Below are positions 1 through 10,494 of a DNA stretch of 64,000 bases, in pieces. The notes under the pieces were generated by a model. The model did not search any database. It saw only the letters and a program-made list of their open reading frames with translations, and was not told where the DNA came from. The stretch comes from Lepidostoma basale (Eukaryota > Arthropoda > Insecta > Trichoptera > Lepidostomatidae), in the NCBI GenBank assembly GCA_022606425.2, contig JAHDVF020001054.1:682001-746000 (forward strand). Direction: 5' to 3'. Position numbers and translations under genes: made by a program. How positions within the stretch are numbered: the stretch's first letter is position 1; every line of letters starts with the position of its first letter.

Positions 1-57
1 GCAATGAGAGAAGAAGTTAATATATTTATCTATTTGGTAATAATTATAAATAAATCT

Positions 58-206
58 CATTTATTGTTTCTTAAACAATGGAGTAAAAGTTCACATTTAA
101 TAAATAATACGATTAAAAACATCTACCTATTTTCTTGAAGTTTTATTATATTCCCATAAAACATATAAAAAAAATTAGCAAAGAGACGTTTTCATTCGTA
201 TTACTT
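58..206. repeat. Family A foldback repeat, degenerate short copy
   Basis: This copy has the family ends (TTTATTGTTTCTTAAACAAT on the left, TTTTCATTCGTATTA on the right) and the TTTTATTATAT inner segment. Most of the central hammerhead-like module is missing, so it is an internally deleted member of the window's commonest foldback family. Confidence 0.6.
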
Positions 207-276
207 ATAAAAAAATCATTATACTTGTATTTTGATCAACTTTCCAGTCACACTCCTTTTATTACATAATAATGTA

Positions 277-512
277 TAATTAATACGAATGAAAACGACA
301 GTTTTCTAGAAGTTTTATTATATTTTATGAGAATGACATGTTTCGCTCATCTAAGCCATTATCAAATGTTTGATATTTGATAATGCCTTAGAAGGGCGAA
401 ACATGTCGTTTCCACAAAATATAATAACACTTCTAGGAAACTGTCGTTTTCATTCGTATTAATTAATTAATATGAAGTTTTACATCTTTGTTCAAGAAAC
501 AATAAATAATAA
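277..512. repeat. Family A foldback repeat (twin inverted arms, hammerhead-like)
   Basis: Near-palindrome. The left arm runs AATACGAATGAAAACGACAG, then TTCTAGAAGTTTTATTATAT, then GGGCGAAACATGTC-type sequence in inverse; the right arm repeats this in reverse complement and ends in TTCAAGAAACAATAAATAA. Each arm holds the module GCCTTAGAAGGGCGAAAC followed by ATGTC. This resembles the stem II, GAAAC and GUC cleavage-site half of a hammerhead ribozyme, but the expected CUGANGA reads TTGATAA. No coding capacity. Copies recur throughout the window. Confidence 0.8.
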
Positions 513-599
513 TATAGTTTTATTTTTAGGTTATTTATGTCGACTTGTTTCTAGGATATTATACCTTGACCATTTCTTTATTTTATTATTTTTTTTTTA

Positions 600-829
600 T
601 GTATACAACAGGTCGTTTGAACCCAATTACTGTATACAATTAATTTTTTTAGCTATTATATTGATTCTCGTGACATGTGATAGGTAGCCAATCTATCGCC
701 ATTTTATTGTCACGTGAATTCTACACCAGACCAAAGACAGTGTGACAATCACACTATCATCGCCGGGAATCGAACCCGGGACCTTCGGTATGGAAGTCAG
801 AGCTCTAACCACTCTGCCACGAAGGTCGT
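600..829 (-). mobile_element. tRNA-derived SINE (SINE-t), near full length
   Basis: Read on the minus strand, the head has a pol III A-box-like TGGCAGAGTGGTTAG and a B box GGTTCGATTCCC in a tRNA-like context. A body follows with CAGTGTGATTGTCACACTGT and GACAATAAAATGGCGATAGA, then a tail ending in TTGTATAC. Several copies with the same body occur elsewhere (38406, 39027, 48846, 59820, 59926), so this is a dispersed SINE rather than a working tRNA gene. Confidence 0.8.
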
Positions 830-841
830 CTTATAACACTA

Positions 842-1001
842 TCACAACATTATTATTTTTGTTTTGTTCATAACACTATTATTCGCAATGCATTCACTTC
901 TTATATTTGCATTTGACACTCTCTCTTATACAGATTTATCACATATTCGTCTAAGAGAGCTAATTTCTATTGAGTTTATTGTACTTTCATCCTTCTTTAT
1001 A
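842..1001 (-). mobile_element. LINE-1 internal fragment
   Basis: Matches the region of the LINE-1 family between the GWFGHMERM-like segment and the NAVEMRSLRRM segment, in inverse orientation. Both ends are missing. It abuts the SINE on its left and the better LINE-1 copy on its right. Confidence 0.65.
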
Positions 1002-1053
1002 TATAGCATTAGATTATATACCATTATGTATGAACATTTATTATTCAAATATT

Positions 1054-1575
1054 CTTGAAACTAACTAACTAACTAACCATCACGCCGTCTCCCCGAAGGG
1101 GTAGGCAGAAAGAACGGACTGCAACACTTACCTTTCCTGACATATTTCTGTCGCTTCCTCAACATTCATACATCGTGTCATGCACGCGCGTCGATTTCTC
1201 TGACTCCTCACATGGCCGACATTCAATATTTGATTTATTGGATCGTGCCACGTCCTCGGTCTTCCTCTATTTCTGGTTCCATTTACATCATTAACATATA
1301 ATTTTTTTACCATTCTTTCTTCATTCATTTTTTCCATATGTCTAAACCATCTTAATGATACATAAAGGTCGGTAGAAGAACACCATTGTGCACTGCCATT
1401 CTAGTTTTTTTGGATAGGTTTTCATTTGCGATGACAACTTTAAGTGCACCATTCACTTTGTTGCCTGCCCCAACCCTTCTTTCAATATCCCTCTCCACTC
1501 GCCCATCTCTTGTAAACATACTACCTAAATACACGAACTCAACTACTTGCTCCAAATTTCCACCAATTATATAAT
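1054..1575 (-). mobile_element. LINE-1 retrotransposon, 5'-truncated 3' end
   Basis: The minus-strand 3' end is at the left, with a CTAA tetranucleotide tail next to the conserved hairpin (CCCCGAAGGGG). Translation on the minus strand gives broken pieces of the C-terminal part of the polymerase: RKLYVNDVNGTRNRGRPRTW-like sequence, then QVVEFVYLGSMFTRDGRVERD. An internal deletion near 1335-1365 joins two regions that are apart in the long copy at 28335-30552. Non-functional. Confidence 0.8.
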
Positions 1576-2157
1576 ATATAATTATCTTTTGAATAATATT
1601 TCCAATATTATTAAAATAGAATATTTAAAAGATCAAAGCAAGAGCTGCCTCTGGCTCACGGGATACAGAGGGTCGGACGCGACGAGAATAATAATTGGAA
1701 TAGTATGGAGATGAGGCTGTTAAATTCATGAGATTAAATAACCAGCGTTCCGGGGATGAATTTAAGGGTAGTTTTGAGATTTTAGGATTACTAAATATTT
1801 GCGAATCTAACTGTAATAACGCTAGTTACTTTATATTATATATCTTACTACAAAACCAAACATATTTATAATAAATAAAAACGTTTTATGTTTCATATGG
1901 ATATTTCAAGTAAAATTAATATTTTTTTAATAAATGTTATATTCATAATACTGTTCAATTTGTACTATAGTGAAACTGACGCTATAGTGAAACTGATTTC
2001 AGGCGCTTTAATTAGCAATATGAGCCAGGGGAACATTGTTACAATTAATGTTTTATAAGTTTTTTAAGATTTTTGCCTCATTAAAAACCTAAAAAATATC
2101 AAATTGCAGCTGAATTCGAATAATTGTGTTTATTTTTTCTTAAACATTGATTTAAAA
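1576..2157. other. AT-rich sequence, no gene recognised
   Basis: Non-repetitive AT-rich DNA with stop codons in all frames. A short GC-richer piece at 1640-1690 has no recognisable identity. Confidence 0.5.
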
Positions 2158-2330
2158 TTTCTAATATTTAATAATTAATACGAACAATATGTTTTCGGAA
2201 GTTTTATTATATTTTATGGAAATGACATAATTTATCATTTTACAATGCATTAGCAAGGCTAAACACGTCGCATAAAATATTATAAAACTTATAGAAATTG
2301 GACTCGTTTATTCTTATTAATTTTCGAATA
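2158..2330. repeat. Family A foldback repeat, shortened
   Basis: AATTAATACGAACAATATGT on the left, TTTTATTATATTTTATGGAA, a short centre with TAGCAAGGCTAAACACGTCG, then the inverted arm ending in TATTCTTATTAATT. The hammerhead-like module is decayed. Confidence 0.6.
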
Positions 2331-2394
2331 ATTGGCTTTTATTATTTAAGAAAGATAACTCCTCTAATAACAATATTGAAATTGTATTAAATAG

Positions 2395-2745
2395 ATTTTT
2401 TTACAATATTTTGAATGTATACAAATTCTTGTAGACAAATACTGGATTTTACCCATTGCGGATAATTTTTTTTTTATAAGGATTACATCTATCTCAATAG
2501 AGTGAACTTAAAAAATGTGAAGATAAGTGCAGCATCCTAGCATATATACATCTTCCAAAAAATTGTCAGACGTGGTGGTCGTAAGAGGGGAGGAATGGGG
2601 AATGTTGTTAAACATAAAGCGATCGCTCAACCCAACCAATTACAGGTCATAAGTCCTGTAAGCGCCTCGGCCACCATATTCTGTTTCCAGAAAACAATTT
2701 ACATATTCGTCTCTATTGAGATACAATTAATCCTTATAGATTTTT
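2395..2745 (-). repeat. Family G interspersed repeat (unclassified, about 430 bp when full)
   Basis: The right end, read on the minus strand, starts ATTGTATCTCAATAGAGACG and continues through ACTTATGACCTGTAATTGGT and a GCGATCGCTTTATG segment. Copies of the same unit lie at 37065, 41705, 46155, 46590, 55700, 57660 and 61860. A segment TTTTGAATGTATACAAATTC closes the left end. No coding capacity, no pol III boxes seen. Class unknown. Confidence 0.6.
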
Positions 2746-2889
2746 TAGTTTAGTAAATAAATAAAATATGTAAATAATTATAGCGTTTTTACCAATATAT
2801 ATACTACTTTACAACTATAGCTAGATTTAATATTTTTGAAGAAATAAAAAATCGTTTTAATTTTAAATTTTTTTCAGGTCCATAGATAT

Positions 2890-3180
2890 TTTTTTATAAT
2901 AAAACTAAATAACTAACCATCATACAGTTTTCGGTAGGCAGAGATCATGAATCGCCACACTGATCCGTCCTGACATACCTCTCGAGTTTTCTCTACATTC
3001 GCACATCGTAACGCGCACGCTCGCCGATTTTTATAACATCGAATATGGCCACCTTTTAGGGATTTTTTGTCATGCTATGTTTTCCTCGGCAGTCCTCGGC
3101 ATCTTTTTCCATTCACACACCTGCATATATATTTTTTTTACATTTTTTTCTCTCATTCTTTCGTTTTATATGTCCAAACG
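2890..3180 (-). mobile_element. LINE-1 3' end, strongly decayed
   Basis: Shows the order expected of the family on the minus strand: AACTAACCATC tail, GTAGGCAGA, CCTGACATACCTCTCG, and a decayed TTTTCCTCGGCA. Many small indels. An old copy. Confidence 0.6.
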
Positions 3181-3454
3181 AAAAAAAAACGATAAGTTAT
3201 ATTTGTGTTAATATCTAAGAGTAAATAATGAAGAAAAAAGTCGTATTAAAATGTATATTTATTTAAAATCCACTAATTTTTGGGTCATTGACAGGTCGAA
3301 GCCACAAACATTAGTGAAATTTAACTAAATATACATTAAAATATAACATTCGAATTTTTTTTATTTTCGTGATTTACATTTAACTTCTACCATGATATTT
3401 CAAATAAAATTAATTGTTTATCTGTAAATGATTTGATTAAATCAAACGTGTAGG

Positions 3455-3625
3455 TATCTCTGTGCCCCTCGTACCTACTAACATACGACCCTCTCCCCCT
3501 CCCCCGGGTAGACTACGCCCTCCCAGATATTCAGAAGCCGCCGCCGCGACGCCGCTTGCGTCACGGTGTAGCGTCGCCCATCACAGAGACGCCATTCTCT
3601 ATAGCGAAAGAAGGAATGAGATAGC
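3455..3625. promoter_or_regulatory. GC-rich island, possible regulatory or UTR element
   Basis: About 165 bases much richer in G+C than the flanks, with CCGCCGCCGCGACGCCG and a TGCGTCA AP-1/CRE-like word, and no similarity to any repeat in the window. An 85-codon plus-strand frame crosses it, but the frame runs into AT-rich sequence and has no recognisable domain, so I do not call a protein. It could be a conserved noncoding element or an untranslated exon. Confidence 0.3.
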
Positions 3626-3784
3626 AAATGTACAGGATGCTTCAAATACATTTACTTTTATTTCATTAAAATATAAATTTCTAAATAACACCACAAGTGC
3701 GATTAAAATATTTATTTAGCGACAATATTGTCGATGATTCATTCCTTGATTTGGACAATGATGTAAAACTCTATAAAAAAAATT

Positions 3785-3885
3785 AAAGGTTCATTAAGGT
3801 GGTTTGGACACATGGAAAGAATGAATGAAGATAAAATGGTAAAAAAAAATATGTTAACGATGTAAATGGAACTAGAATTTAACGT
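3785..3885 (+). mobile_element. LINE-1 internal fragment
   Basis: Plus-strand match to the family segment encoding RWFGHMERMNEDKMVKK followed by YVNDVNGT, with frameshifts. About 100 bases only. Confidence 0.65.
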
Positions 3886-4021
3886 ATGTGTGTTTATGAG
3901 ATAAAAAAAATGTATTTCTATTATTAATTAATCAAATATGTTCTACATTGCTACAAGTTTCATGATCATGATAACTACATAAGTCGTGAAATAAATACCT
4001 ACAAATGAAACAGTCTTATTT

Positions 4022-4740
4022 CCCTAACTAACTAATTAACTAACAAACTAACCATCACGCCGTCTCCCGAAGGGGTAAGCAGAAAGAATGGAATGCCACA
4101 CTTTTCTTTCCTGACATATTTCTCTTGATTCCTCAACATTTATACATCGTGTCATGTACGCGCGTTGATTTCTCTGACTCCTCACGTGCCCGACATTCAA
4201 TATTAGATTTATTTGATCGTGCCACCTTTTTCTTGGTCTTTCTCTATTTCTGGTTCCATTCACATCGTTAACATATAGATTTTTTACCATTCTTTCTTCA
4301 TCCATTCTTTCCATATGCCCAAACCATCTTAATGATCCTTTCATTATTTTGGTCATAACACCATCATTAGCAACGCATTCACTTATTATATTTTCATTCG
4401 ACATTCTATCATACACAGAGTATCTATCATCTAAGAGATCTAATTTCTACTGCATTTATTCTACTTTCATCCTTCTTTTTTCAGTTCCATGCTTCGCTTC
4501 CATACATAAAGGTTGGTAGAAGAACACCATTGGGCACAGCCATTTTAGATTTTTTGGATAGGTTTTTTTTTTGCGATGACAACTTTAAGTGCACTATTCA
4601 CTTTGTTGCCTGCCCCAACCCTTCTTTTAATATTCCTCTCCACTCGCCCATCTTTTATAAACAAACTACCTAAATACACGAACTCATTTACTTGCTCCAA
4701 ATTCTCACCATTCACGCTAATGTTGCAGACTGTCATGATT
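4022..4740 (-). mobile_element. LINE-1 retrotransposon, 5'-truncated 3' end
   Basis: The minus strand encodes the family C-terminus in two frames. The first (4048-4416, 122 codons) contains MYDRMSNENIISEC, then RWFGHMERMDEERMVKNLYV, RPRKRWHDQ and a Cys-rich RCINVEESREIC segment. The second (4545-4736) contains VNEFVYLGSLFIKDGRVERN. A frameshift separates them. The tail at 4022-4046 is CTAA-rich and followed by the conserved 3' hairpin (CTCCCGAAGGGG). It was not active when truncated, because the reverse transcriptase catalytic segment is absent. Confidence 0.85.
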
Positions 4741-5229
4741 TCTTATTTTTCAAAAATCATTAAGTAATGTAGTTGTTGTACCATGGTGCTGATAACGTTT
4801 CTAACGTTTAAAAAAACTACATATTTTCAACGAACATACTGTAGATGTATCCAAGGATTACTGTAAGTGTAAGAGAGACAACAGACACAAGTCAGAGCGG
4901 CCGTCGTAAATTAAATCTATTGCTATCAGGAAGATTCCGGCGCTGCTCGCTATACAGGATGTTACATTTTAATTATCAGAGTTCTAAACGGACCTCACAA
5001 GAACGGTGTTTAATTATCAAAGTACTCAACATTTTATAATAAAAAATACAGGTTATTTTACTAGATTGTGAAAAAAATGTATGGGTATGTATTGTTGTTG
5101 CAAATTATATGTAATTTTAGATAAACTTCTTCTACTTCTTCCTCTTGGTTAAGAAAAAAAAAACAAAAAAAAAAAAAAAAAGTCGTATGACCTGTTTGTG
5201 ATGGTGGGCTGTCCTGGGATGATGATGTC

Positions 5230-5470
5230 CAGCTGTGGCGGTACTCCCATAGAAGCCCAGAAGCCCGGCTTGCGTAAGAAATTTGGAATCAAAACCCCTT
5301 CTGGCTCTCAGGGATTCAGCTCTTGTGACTCTTCCTCTTACATCTGATGGGAACATTGTTGGAAGGTGATTTGGTGAGTTGTTGGTTTATGCGGGGGCAC
5401 TATTTCTTAGATTTGGGGGTTTTGATTCAAAATTTCTTACGCAAGCCGGGCTTCTGGGCTTCTACTCTCG
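5230..5470. repeat. Inverted repeat, about 45-base arms
   Basis: GCCCAGAAGCCCGGCTTGCG at 5256 is matched in reverse complement by CGCAAGCCGGGCTTCTGGGC at about 5440, and the flanking bases (AAATTTTGAATCAAAACCCC type) also pair. About 120 bases separate the arms. Probably an inverted duplication of part of an older repeat next to the LINE fragment that follows. Confidence 0.6.
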
Positions 5471-5489
5471 CTGCTTGGGTTTTCATCTT

Positions 5490-5775
5490 TAACAATTTTT
5501 GCAATTCTTGTATTCTCGGTGCGGTCCACGTGGTCTCTTCAAAAGCGCCTTCTGCTTCTTCCCCATCTCACTATGTCCTCAACACCACAGACAGACCTTA
5601 TCGTTTCATTTCTGATCCGATCTCTGAGTATTCGCATTTCTGCTACTCTAAGAAGGTTCTTAGTTCTATTGGTATCGGCTCTGACCTCTATTCCATACGT
5701 CATGATGGGGCGAACGCATGCCTTGTATATCTTGAATTTACTTTCGTTTAGCATGTATTTTTTTCCCTCCATATG
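5490..5775 (-). mobile_element. RTE-like LINE, C-terminal fragment
   Basis: Minus-strand translation reads YKACVRPIMTYGIEVRADTN, then AEMRILRDRIRNETIRSVCG and VRWGRSRRRF. The MTYG(S/I)E motif followed by a basic (R)DRIRNE(T) segment is typical of the region downstream of the reverse transcriptase domain in RTE/CR1-type LINEs. It is distinct from LINE-1. It lacks the catalytic region and a 3' end. Confidence 0.75.
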
Positions 5776-5821
5776 GTGTCACGCAAGCAGCCAGCCACGG
5801 CTGATAATAAATACACTTAAT

Positions 5822-6130
5822 GCGTTAAAATCAAATAAAATCAGTTTATTTACTCAAAAGACATAGCAGTATAAATGTTTAATTGAATACAGGTAAAATA
5901 TTACACACATACAACATAATACCAGGAACGCATTAGAGATAGTTCGAAATTAGGAAGACAAGATACTTTCTAAAGTCGGGCGTATTTGTCCCCAAGAATG
6001 TAGCTTCACTAATATGAAAGACGTCGATCTCTGAGTAGACCGCGTTCAGCAGACTAATTGCGCTTCCCACCGGTGTCACCAGAGGCAGATTGGTTCTGGC
6101 GGCCTGTAGGTAAAACAACATGTGCAATTA
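5822..6130 (-). mobile_element. Jockey/CR1-like LINE, 3' end
   Basis: The minus strand encodes RTNLPLVTPVGSAISLLNAV, EIDVFHISEATFLGTN and then a stop, followed by an AT-rich 3' untranslated part. The related sequence at the 3' end of the Jockey-like element at 39715-39880, and another at 56636-56745, assign it to the same family. Confidence 0.65.
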
Positions 6131-6865
6131 ACATTGTGGAATTCAATAATTATATGTTTATTAAATAAACCTATTAGAAAATATAAAATTTTCTTTGACC
6201 GAAAGTGGGGTCACTCGTGACATTATTTTCTTTTATAATATCGATTGACCGCAAGTAGGACGATATTGCGTCAGGGGATTGGCTGTTGTCGAGTAACATT
6301 GAAACAGGTATATCTGTACCTGAGAGCCATAATGTCGTTAGTGATTTTGTGTCCGAAATGTGTGATGTACCTACATGTAAGACAGACATTTGCCCTGGAG
6401 GGAATCATAACATAATAAGATTCTGATCACAACTGAAATCGGACTAATATTCACTTAAGACTTTATGGCTCTCATTAGATAATGATAACTTTCTCATATT
6501 TTGGATTAAGTATTACATACCGGTTTATGCACTGAAAATATATTGTACATAATGCTTTTATTACGAAACATGAGTCTACATGCTACATATGCGCTTTTAT
6601 AAAAAAAAAACATTACATATGCTATAGTGGAATAGTTATTTAGTGTGTTTAAATTAAATACAAAGCGAATATCCAACGAGCGCTACTCAATCAACTTTAA
6701 AAACCAATAAATGAAATCTATCAAAACCGAACGGTGAATAAATGATAAAACCCATGATTTAATTCGTGGCTTTGATTTTGATGCGTCCATACGTATATGT
6801 GTGAATTCATTTAAGGCCACAGCAAATAATTCAATGACAATTTTTTTTAATGCACTATTATTTTC
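6131..6865. other. No gene recognised
   Basis: Mostly unique AT-rich DNA. A 71-codon minus-strand frame (6174-6389) is open but has no recognisable motif, no splice or start context that stands out, and no neighbour to pair with. Confidence 0.4.
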
Positions 6866-6867
6866 TA

Positions 6868-7605
6868 TAACTAACTAACCATCAAGTTTTCCGTCTCCCC
6901 GTAGGGGTAGGCTGAAATAATATACTGTCACTCTTTTATTTCCTGTCATACTTCTCTCGCTTCTTCAACATTCATTGTGTCATGCACGCAAGTCGATTTC
7001 TTCGCCTCCTCATGTGGCCGATATTTAATATTTGGTGTATTTGATCATGCCACGTTTTCCTCGGTTTTCCATTTACATCGTTAGCATATATTCATACAAT
7101 GAGTCATACACTTCGATTCTTCCGACTTACATGACCAATGTTTAACATTTGATTAATTCGGTCATGCCATGTTTTCCTCGGTCTGCCTCGACTCAGTACT
7201 CCATTTTCATCATTAACGTATACTTTCTTAACCATTCGTTCTCCATCCATGCGCTCCATATGTCCGAACCAACGCAGCGATCCTTTCCTAATTTTGTTCA
7301 TAATACCTTCTTCCGCTCCTTTCTTATATCAGCATTTGTAATTCTGTCGTACATCGTTCTACCACACTTACGTCTTAGAGACCTCATCTCTCCATGTGTC
7401 CAAACCACCTTAATGATTTTTTCATTATTTTGTTCGTAAAACTTTCATTCGCACCGCAATCATTTCTAATATATTTAATTCGACACTCTATCATAGGTAC
7501 ACAGTTTTTACACAAATTCGTCTAAGAGATCTCATTTCTACTCCATTTATTCTACTTTCATCCTTTTTTGCCAGTTTCATGCTTTGCTTCCATACATAAA
7601 GGGTC
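6868..7605 (-). mobile_element. LINE-1 cluster: joined 3'-end fragments
   Basis: Three minus-strand pieces lie end to end: 6868-7090 (tail, hairpin and GRPRKTW-equivalent region), 7095-7330 (KIRKGSLRWFGHMERMDGER, then VSRKNRSV) and 7385-7605 (region up to the YGSEAWNW-equivalent codons). Breaks and order changes show that at least two insertions or a duplication contributed. Confidence 0.75.
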
Positions 7606-7850
7606 GGTCGATTCAATATCGAATGGTTAAAAAAGTATACATGTTAATGATGTAAATAGAACTAGAAATAGAGGAAGACCGAGGATAACGTGGCACGATC
7701 AAAAAAATAAAATATTGAATATCGGCCACGTGAGGAAAAAGATAAATCAATATGCGTGCATGACACAGTGTATGAATGTTGAGGAAGCGAGAGAAGTATC
7801 TCAGGAAAGAAAAGTGTGGCAGTCCATTCCGCATTCATACGCACATTGAC
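7606..7850 (+). mobile_element. LINE-1 3' fragment, opposite orientation
   Basis: Plus-strand copy beginning near TATCGAATGGTTAAAAAAGT and running through RGRPRITWHDQ-, CMTQCMNVEEAREVSQER- and VWQSIP-equivalent codons. It faces the minus-strand cluster on its left, giving an inverted arrangement. The hairpin and tail are missing. Confidence 0.7.
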
Positions 7851-7884
7851 AGTATAAATTCGTGTTTTTGTAATTATTTAATTC

Positions 7885-8050
7885 GTGGATATTCCATATG
7901 GAGAGTTCCCTTAAAGCCGGGCTCACAATCGGCTGCCCCCTTCCTCTTGCACGGCCGCCCCGCACATCGGGCCATGTGATTAATATTGCGGCGATGTAAT
8001 CAAAAGTAATTCGATCATCGACAGGTGCAGTGTTCAGCGCTGGATTCATT
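7885..8050. promoter_or_regulatory. Candidate conserved noncoding element
   Basis: Unique, balanced-composition segment with no repeat match. It contains homeodomain-type words (TGTGATTAATATT, TGTAATCAAAAGTAATT) and a CAGGTG E-box close together, flanked by transposons. It could be an intronic or upstream enhancer of the nuclear receptor gene. Conservation cannot be judged here. Confidence 0.35.
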
Positions 8051-8159
8051 AAATTCTGGACTCATTAGTGAACATAGTCAATGGTCACGAAATTTTAATT
8101 CGTACAACCCACATAGGTATGTAAATATACGTTGAGTAGGTTTATTTTATTGTTGGTTT

Positions 8160-8428
8160 GAAGTACAAATATCAATTTCTTCCAATGATATTACTAAAAT
8201 CTCATGATTGAAGTTCATTTTAAATAATAATTAAATAAAACTGTGTTTTTTAACTAGTTCCACTTTTGTTTTTATTTCGCCAGGTTTTGCCAGGCTCGCT
8301 GATAGACGACAGAAGGACCAGTCTGTCGATGCCAGCGAGCCTAGCGAAACAGGTCGCCGTCTAAATAAAGGCAAAAGTTTAAGTAGTTAAAAAAACATCG
8401 TTTTATTTAATTATTATCAATTTCTTCT
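8160..8428. repeat. Family B foldback repeat with hammerhead-like 3' module
   Basis: Inverted arms: ATTACTAAAATCTCATGATT, AATAAAAC, ACTAGTTCCACTTTTG on the left; CAAAAGTTTAAGTAGTTAAA and ATCGTTTTATTTAATTATTA on the right. The right arm has GATGCCAGCGAGCCTAGCG, then GAAAC and AGGTC, which fits stem II, GAAA, a short stem III and a GUC site. The bases before stem II read TCGATGC rather than CUGANGA. Related copies are at 34080-34260 and 49660-49800. Confidence 0.65.
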
Positions 8429-8429
8429 A

Positions 8430-8690
8430 TTTATTGTTTCTTGAACAATGATGTTAAACTCCATATTAAATAATTAATACTAATGAAAACGTCAGTTTTC
8501 TAGAAGTTTTATTATATTTTATGGGAATGACATGTTTAGCCCTTGTAAAGGATTATCAAATGTGCCATTTCGCCCTTCTAAGACATTCGGTAATGCCTTA
8601 CAAGGGCGAAACATGTCATTCCCAAAAAATATAATAAAACTTCTAGAAAACTGACGTTTTCATTCGTATTAATTTCTTCTATATTCATAC
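8430..8690. repeat. Family A foldback repeat, near complete
   Basis: One of the cleanest copies: TTTATTGTTTCTTGAACAAT end, ATGAAAACGTCAGTTTTCTA, TTTTATTATATTTTATGGGA, then CATGTTTAGCCCTTGTAAAG; the right arm is the reverse complement with GGGCGAAACATGTCATTCCC and GAAAACTGACGTTTTCATTC. Confidence 0.8.
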
Positions 8691-8939
8691 AATCATACAC
8701 CCGAGGCGTGTGTGTGTAGTGACGAGTATCTAGTCAGCAATATCCACTCGTACAAGCTAAATTGTAAACTTTTATAAGAAGCCATTAGGTAGGTATGTTA
8801 CTTGTGGTTTGACATATTTAAAAATTAAATAATGTCAAGTTTTTTGAAGCTCGCTACATAGTGAAACCGTTTGGCTCTACTAACTAAAAACATGATTTTA
8901 TTTTAAGTTAAAAGGAATAATTTTTTAAGCTAAATTGTG

Positions 8940-10012
8940 TTAATTATTGTTTCGTGACAATGATATAAAACTCAATACAAATAATTAAAATGAATGAAAG
9001 CGTCTGTCTTCTAGAAATTTTATTATATTTTAGATGGAATGACATCTTTCGCCCTTCTAAGGCATGGATTTAATTCATAATAGTAAAGGCGATTATTTAG
9101 TGGTTATACTTGGCTTTAATTTATATAAATTATATAAATTTGTCACAATTTATATAATTTAAAACTAACTAACTAACTAACCATCACGCCGTCTCCCCGA
9201 ATGGGTAGGCAGAAAGAATGGACTGTCACACTTTCACTGATGCGGCACTCCATCCTTCTCTTTTCGCTCCGCGGGAGACGCGGTGTGATGGGTTGCGAAC
9301 CTCATCGCCACCAATAGGCATCTCCCGCGCACACTTCGATCGTCCAATACCCACAGGATAAATCTAAAACAAATAATATAAAATACAATGATATGAAATA
9401 AAATAGCAAAATAATAATAATTTAACACAAAATGTTCTTTTTAGATGGTGCACATATTGTCTATTTAATTTATGTTCCATGAATCCACCGTTTTTATTTA
9501 ATTTAGCACATAATGTAACAACACATAATGTTTTTTTCGATGTTGCACATGTTGATATGGACGATCCGGACTTTTTTGTTTATTTAATTTATGTTACACG
9601 TATCCACCGTTTTTTAAATGATCTGTAATTAGGCACTTAACCAGCAAGAACTTAAAATTAATATTGAAGAAATTATTCAAATTGTCATTGGAACAAATGA
9701 AAAATTTATTTTTACACCTGTCAAAATTCTTTATAAAAACGATAAAACTTATATCAGCTAAATTCAAGTAAATAATCTATATCAGCTAAATTCAAGTTAA
9801 ACCACCAAACAATCGTGTTTACTATTATAAATTAATAACGAAGTTTTACAAAACTAATACCTCAACCAACAATAAATTATCAAATGGTATTTGTAATACA
9901 TTAACATATAATAATGCAACATTTGATAACGCCTTAGAAGGGCGAAACATATCATTCCATCTAAAATATAATAAAATGCCTAGAAGACAGTCGTTTTCAT
10001 TCATATTAATTA
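8940..10012. repeat. Family A foldback repeat split by a nested insertion
   Basis: The left arm lies at 8940-9063 (AATGAATGAAAGCGTCTGTC through CTTTCGCCCTTCTAAGGCAT). The right arm lies at 9920-10012 (ACATTTGATAACGCCTTAGA, GGGCGAAACATATCATTCCA, GTCGTTTTCATTCATATTAA). The shared private variant ATGGAATGACAT/ATCATTCCAT shows the two halves are one element. About 855 bases, including the LINE-tailed SINE-like element at 9163-9683, separate them. Confidence 0.75.
9163..9683 (-). mobile_element. LINE-tailed non-autonomous retroelement (SINE-L), copy 1
   Basis: On the minus strand its last 70 bases (TGTGACAGTCCATTCTTTCT, the 3' hairpin region, GGCGTGATGGTTAG, TTAG tail) match the LINE-1 3' end. 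The body upstream does not: it contains GCGCGGGAGATGCCTATTGG and a B-box-like GAGGTTCGCAACCC. The same 520-base unit recurs at 58663-59182, also minus. This is the classical arrangement of a SINE using a partner LINE's 3' end. Inside it a stretch around GATGGTGCACATATTG is repeated as GATGTTGCACATGTTG. Confidence 0.7.
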
Positions 10013-10194
10013 CAAAATTTTTGCTGTTTTTGATTATAACATTATTGCAGATTTATTATGCTGTTGTCGTGGCGGAGCCCCTAAGCTCCACGGAGCACAT
10101 ATAGAGAACCGCCGATCTAACCTATTATTTACTATACAAATACAAATACATAAATTAATCGTGTCATTGAAAAATACATTTTAGAGGTTTAATT

Positions 10195-10410
10195 TACTGA
10201 GAAATAGAAGAAGGAAAACGTGGCAAGGTCAAATCAATCAAATATTAAATGTCGGTCACGTTAGGAGTCGGAGAAATTGACGGGCGTGCATGACACGATG
10301 TATGAATGTAGAGGAATCTAGAGAAGTAAGTCAAGACAGAATAGTGTGACGGTCCATTATTTCTGCCTACCCCTACAGTGAGACGGCGTGATGGTTAATA
10401 AGTTAGTTTT
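10195..10410 (+). mobile_element. LINE-1 3' end
   Basis: Plus-strand copy beginning in the GRPRKTW-equivalent codons (GAAGAAGGAAAACGTGGCAA) and continuing through the CMTRCMNVEESREV-equivalent segment, the hairpin (CCCCTACAGTGAGAC, decayed) and GGCGTGATGGTTAATAAGTT. Confidence 0.75.
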
Positions 10411-10494
10411 CACTGAGTAAAGATTCATTGTAGATGGATAAAATGAGTACCTATATATTTATCAAAAATATCTCCAGCATATTATGTAATATCT

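Noticed and set aside
745..829. tRNA gene on the minus strand
   Set aside because: A tRNA-like A and B box are present, but the body and tail recur at five other places with the same extension, so it is the head of a SINE.
3462..3719. Proline-rich 85-codon gene
   Set aside because: No motif, no splice partner, and the second half is AT-rich intron-like sequence.
6174..6389. 71-codon minus-strand gene
   Set aside because: Open by chance is plausible at this length; no motif, neighbour or splice signal supports it.
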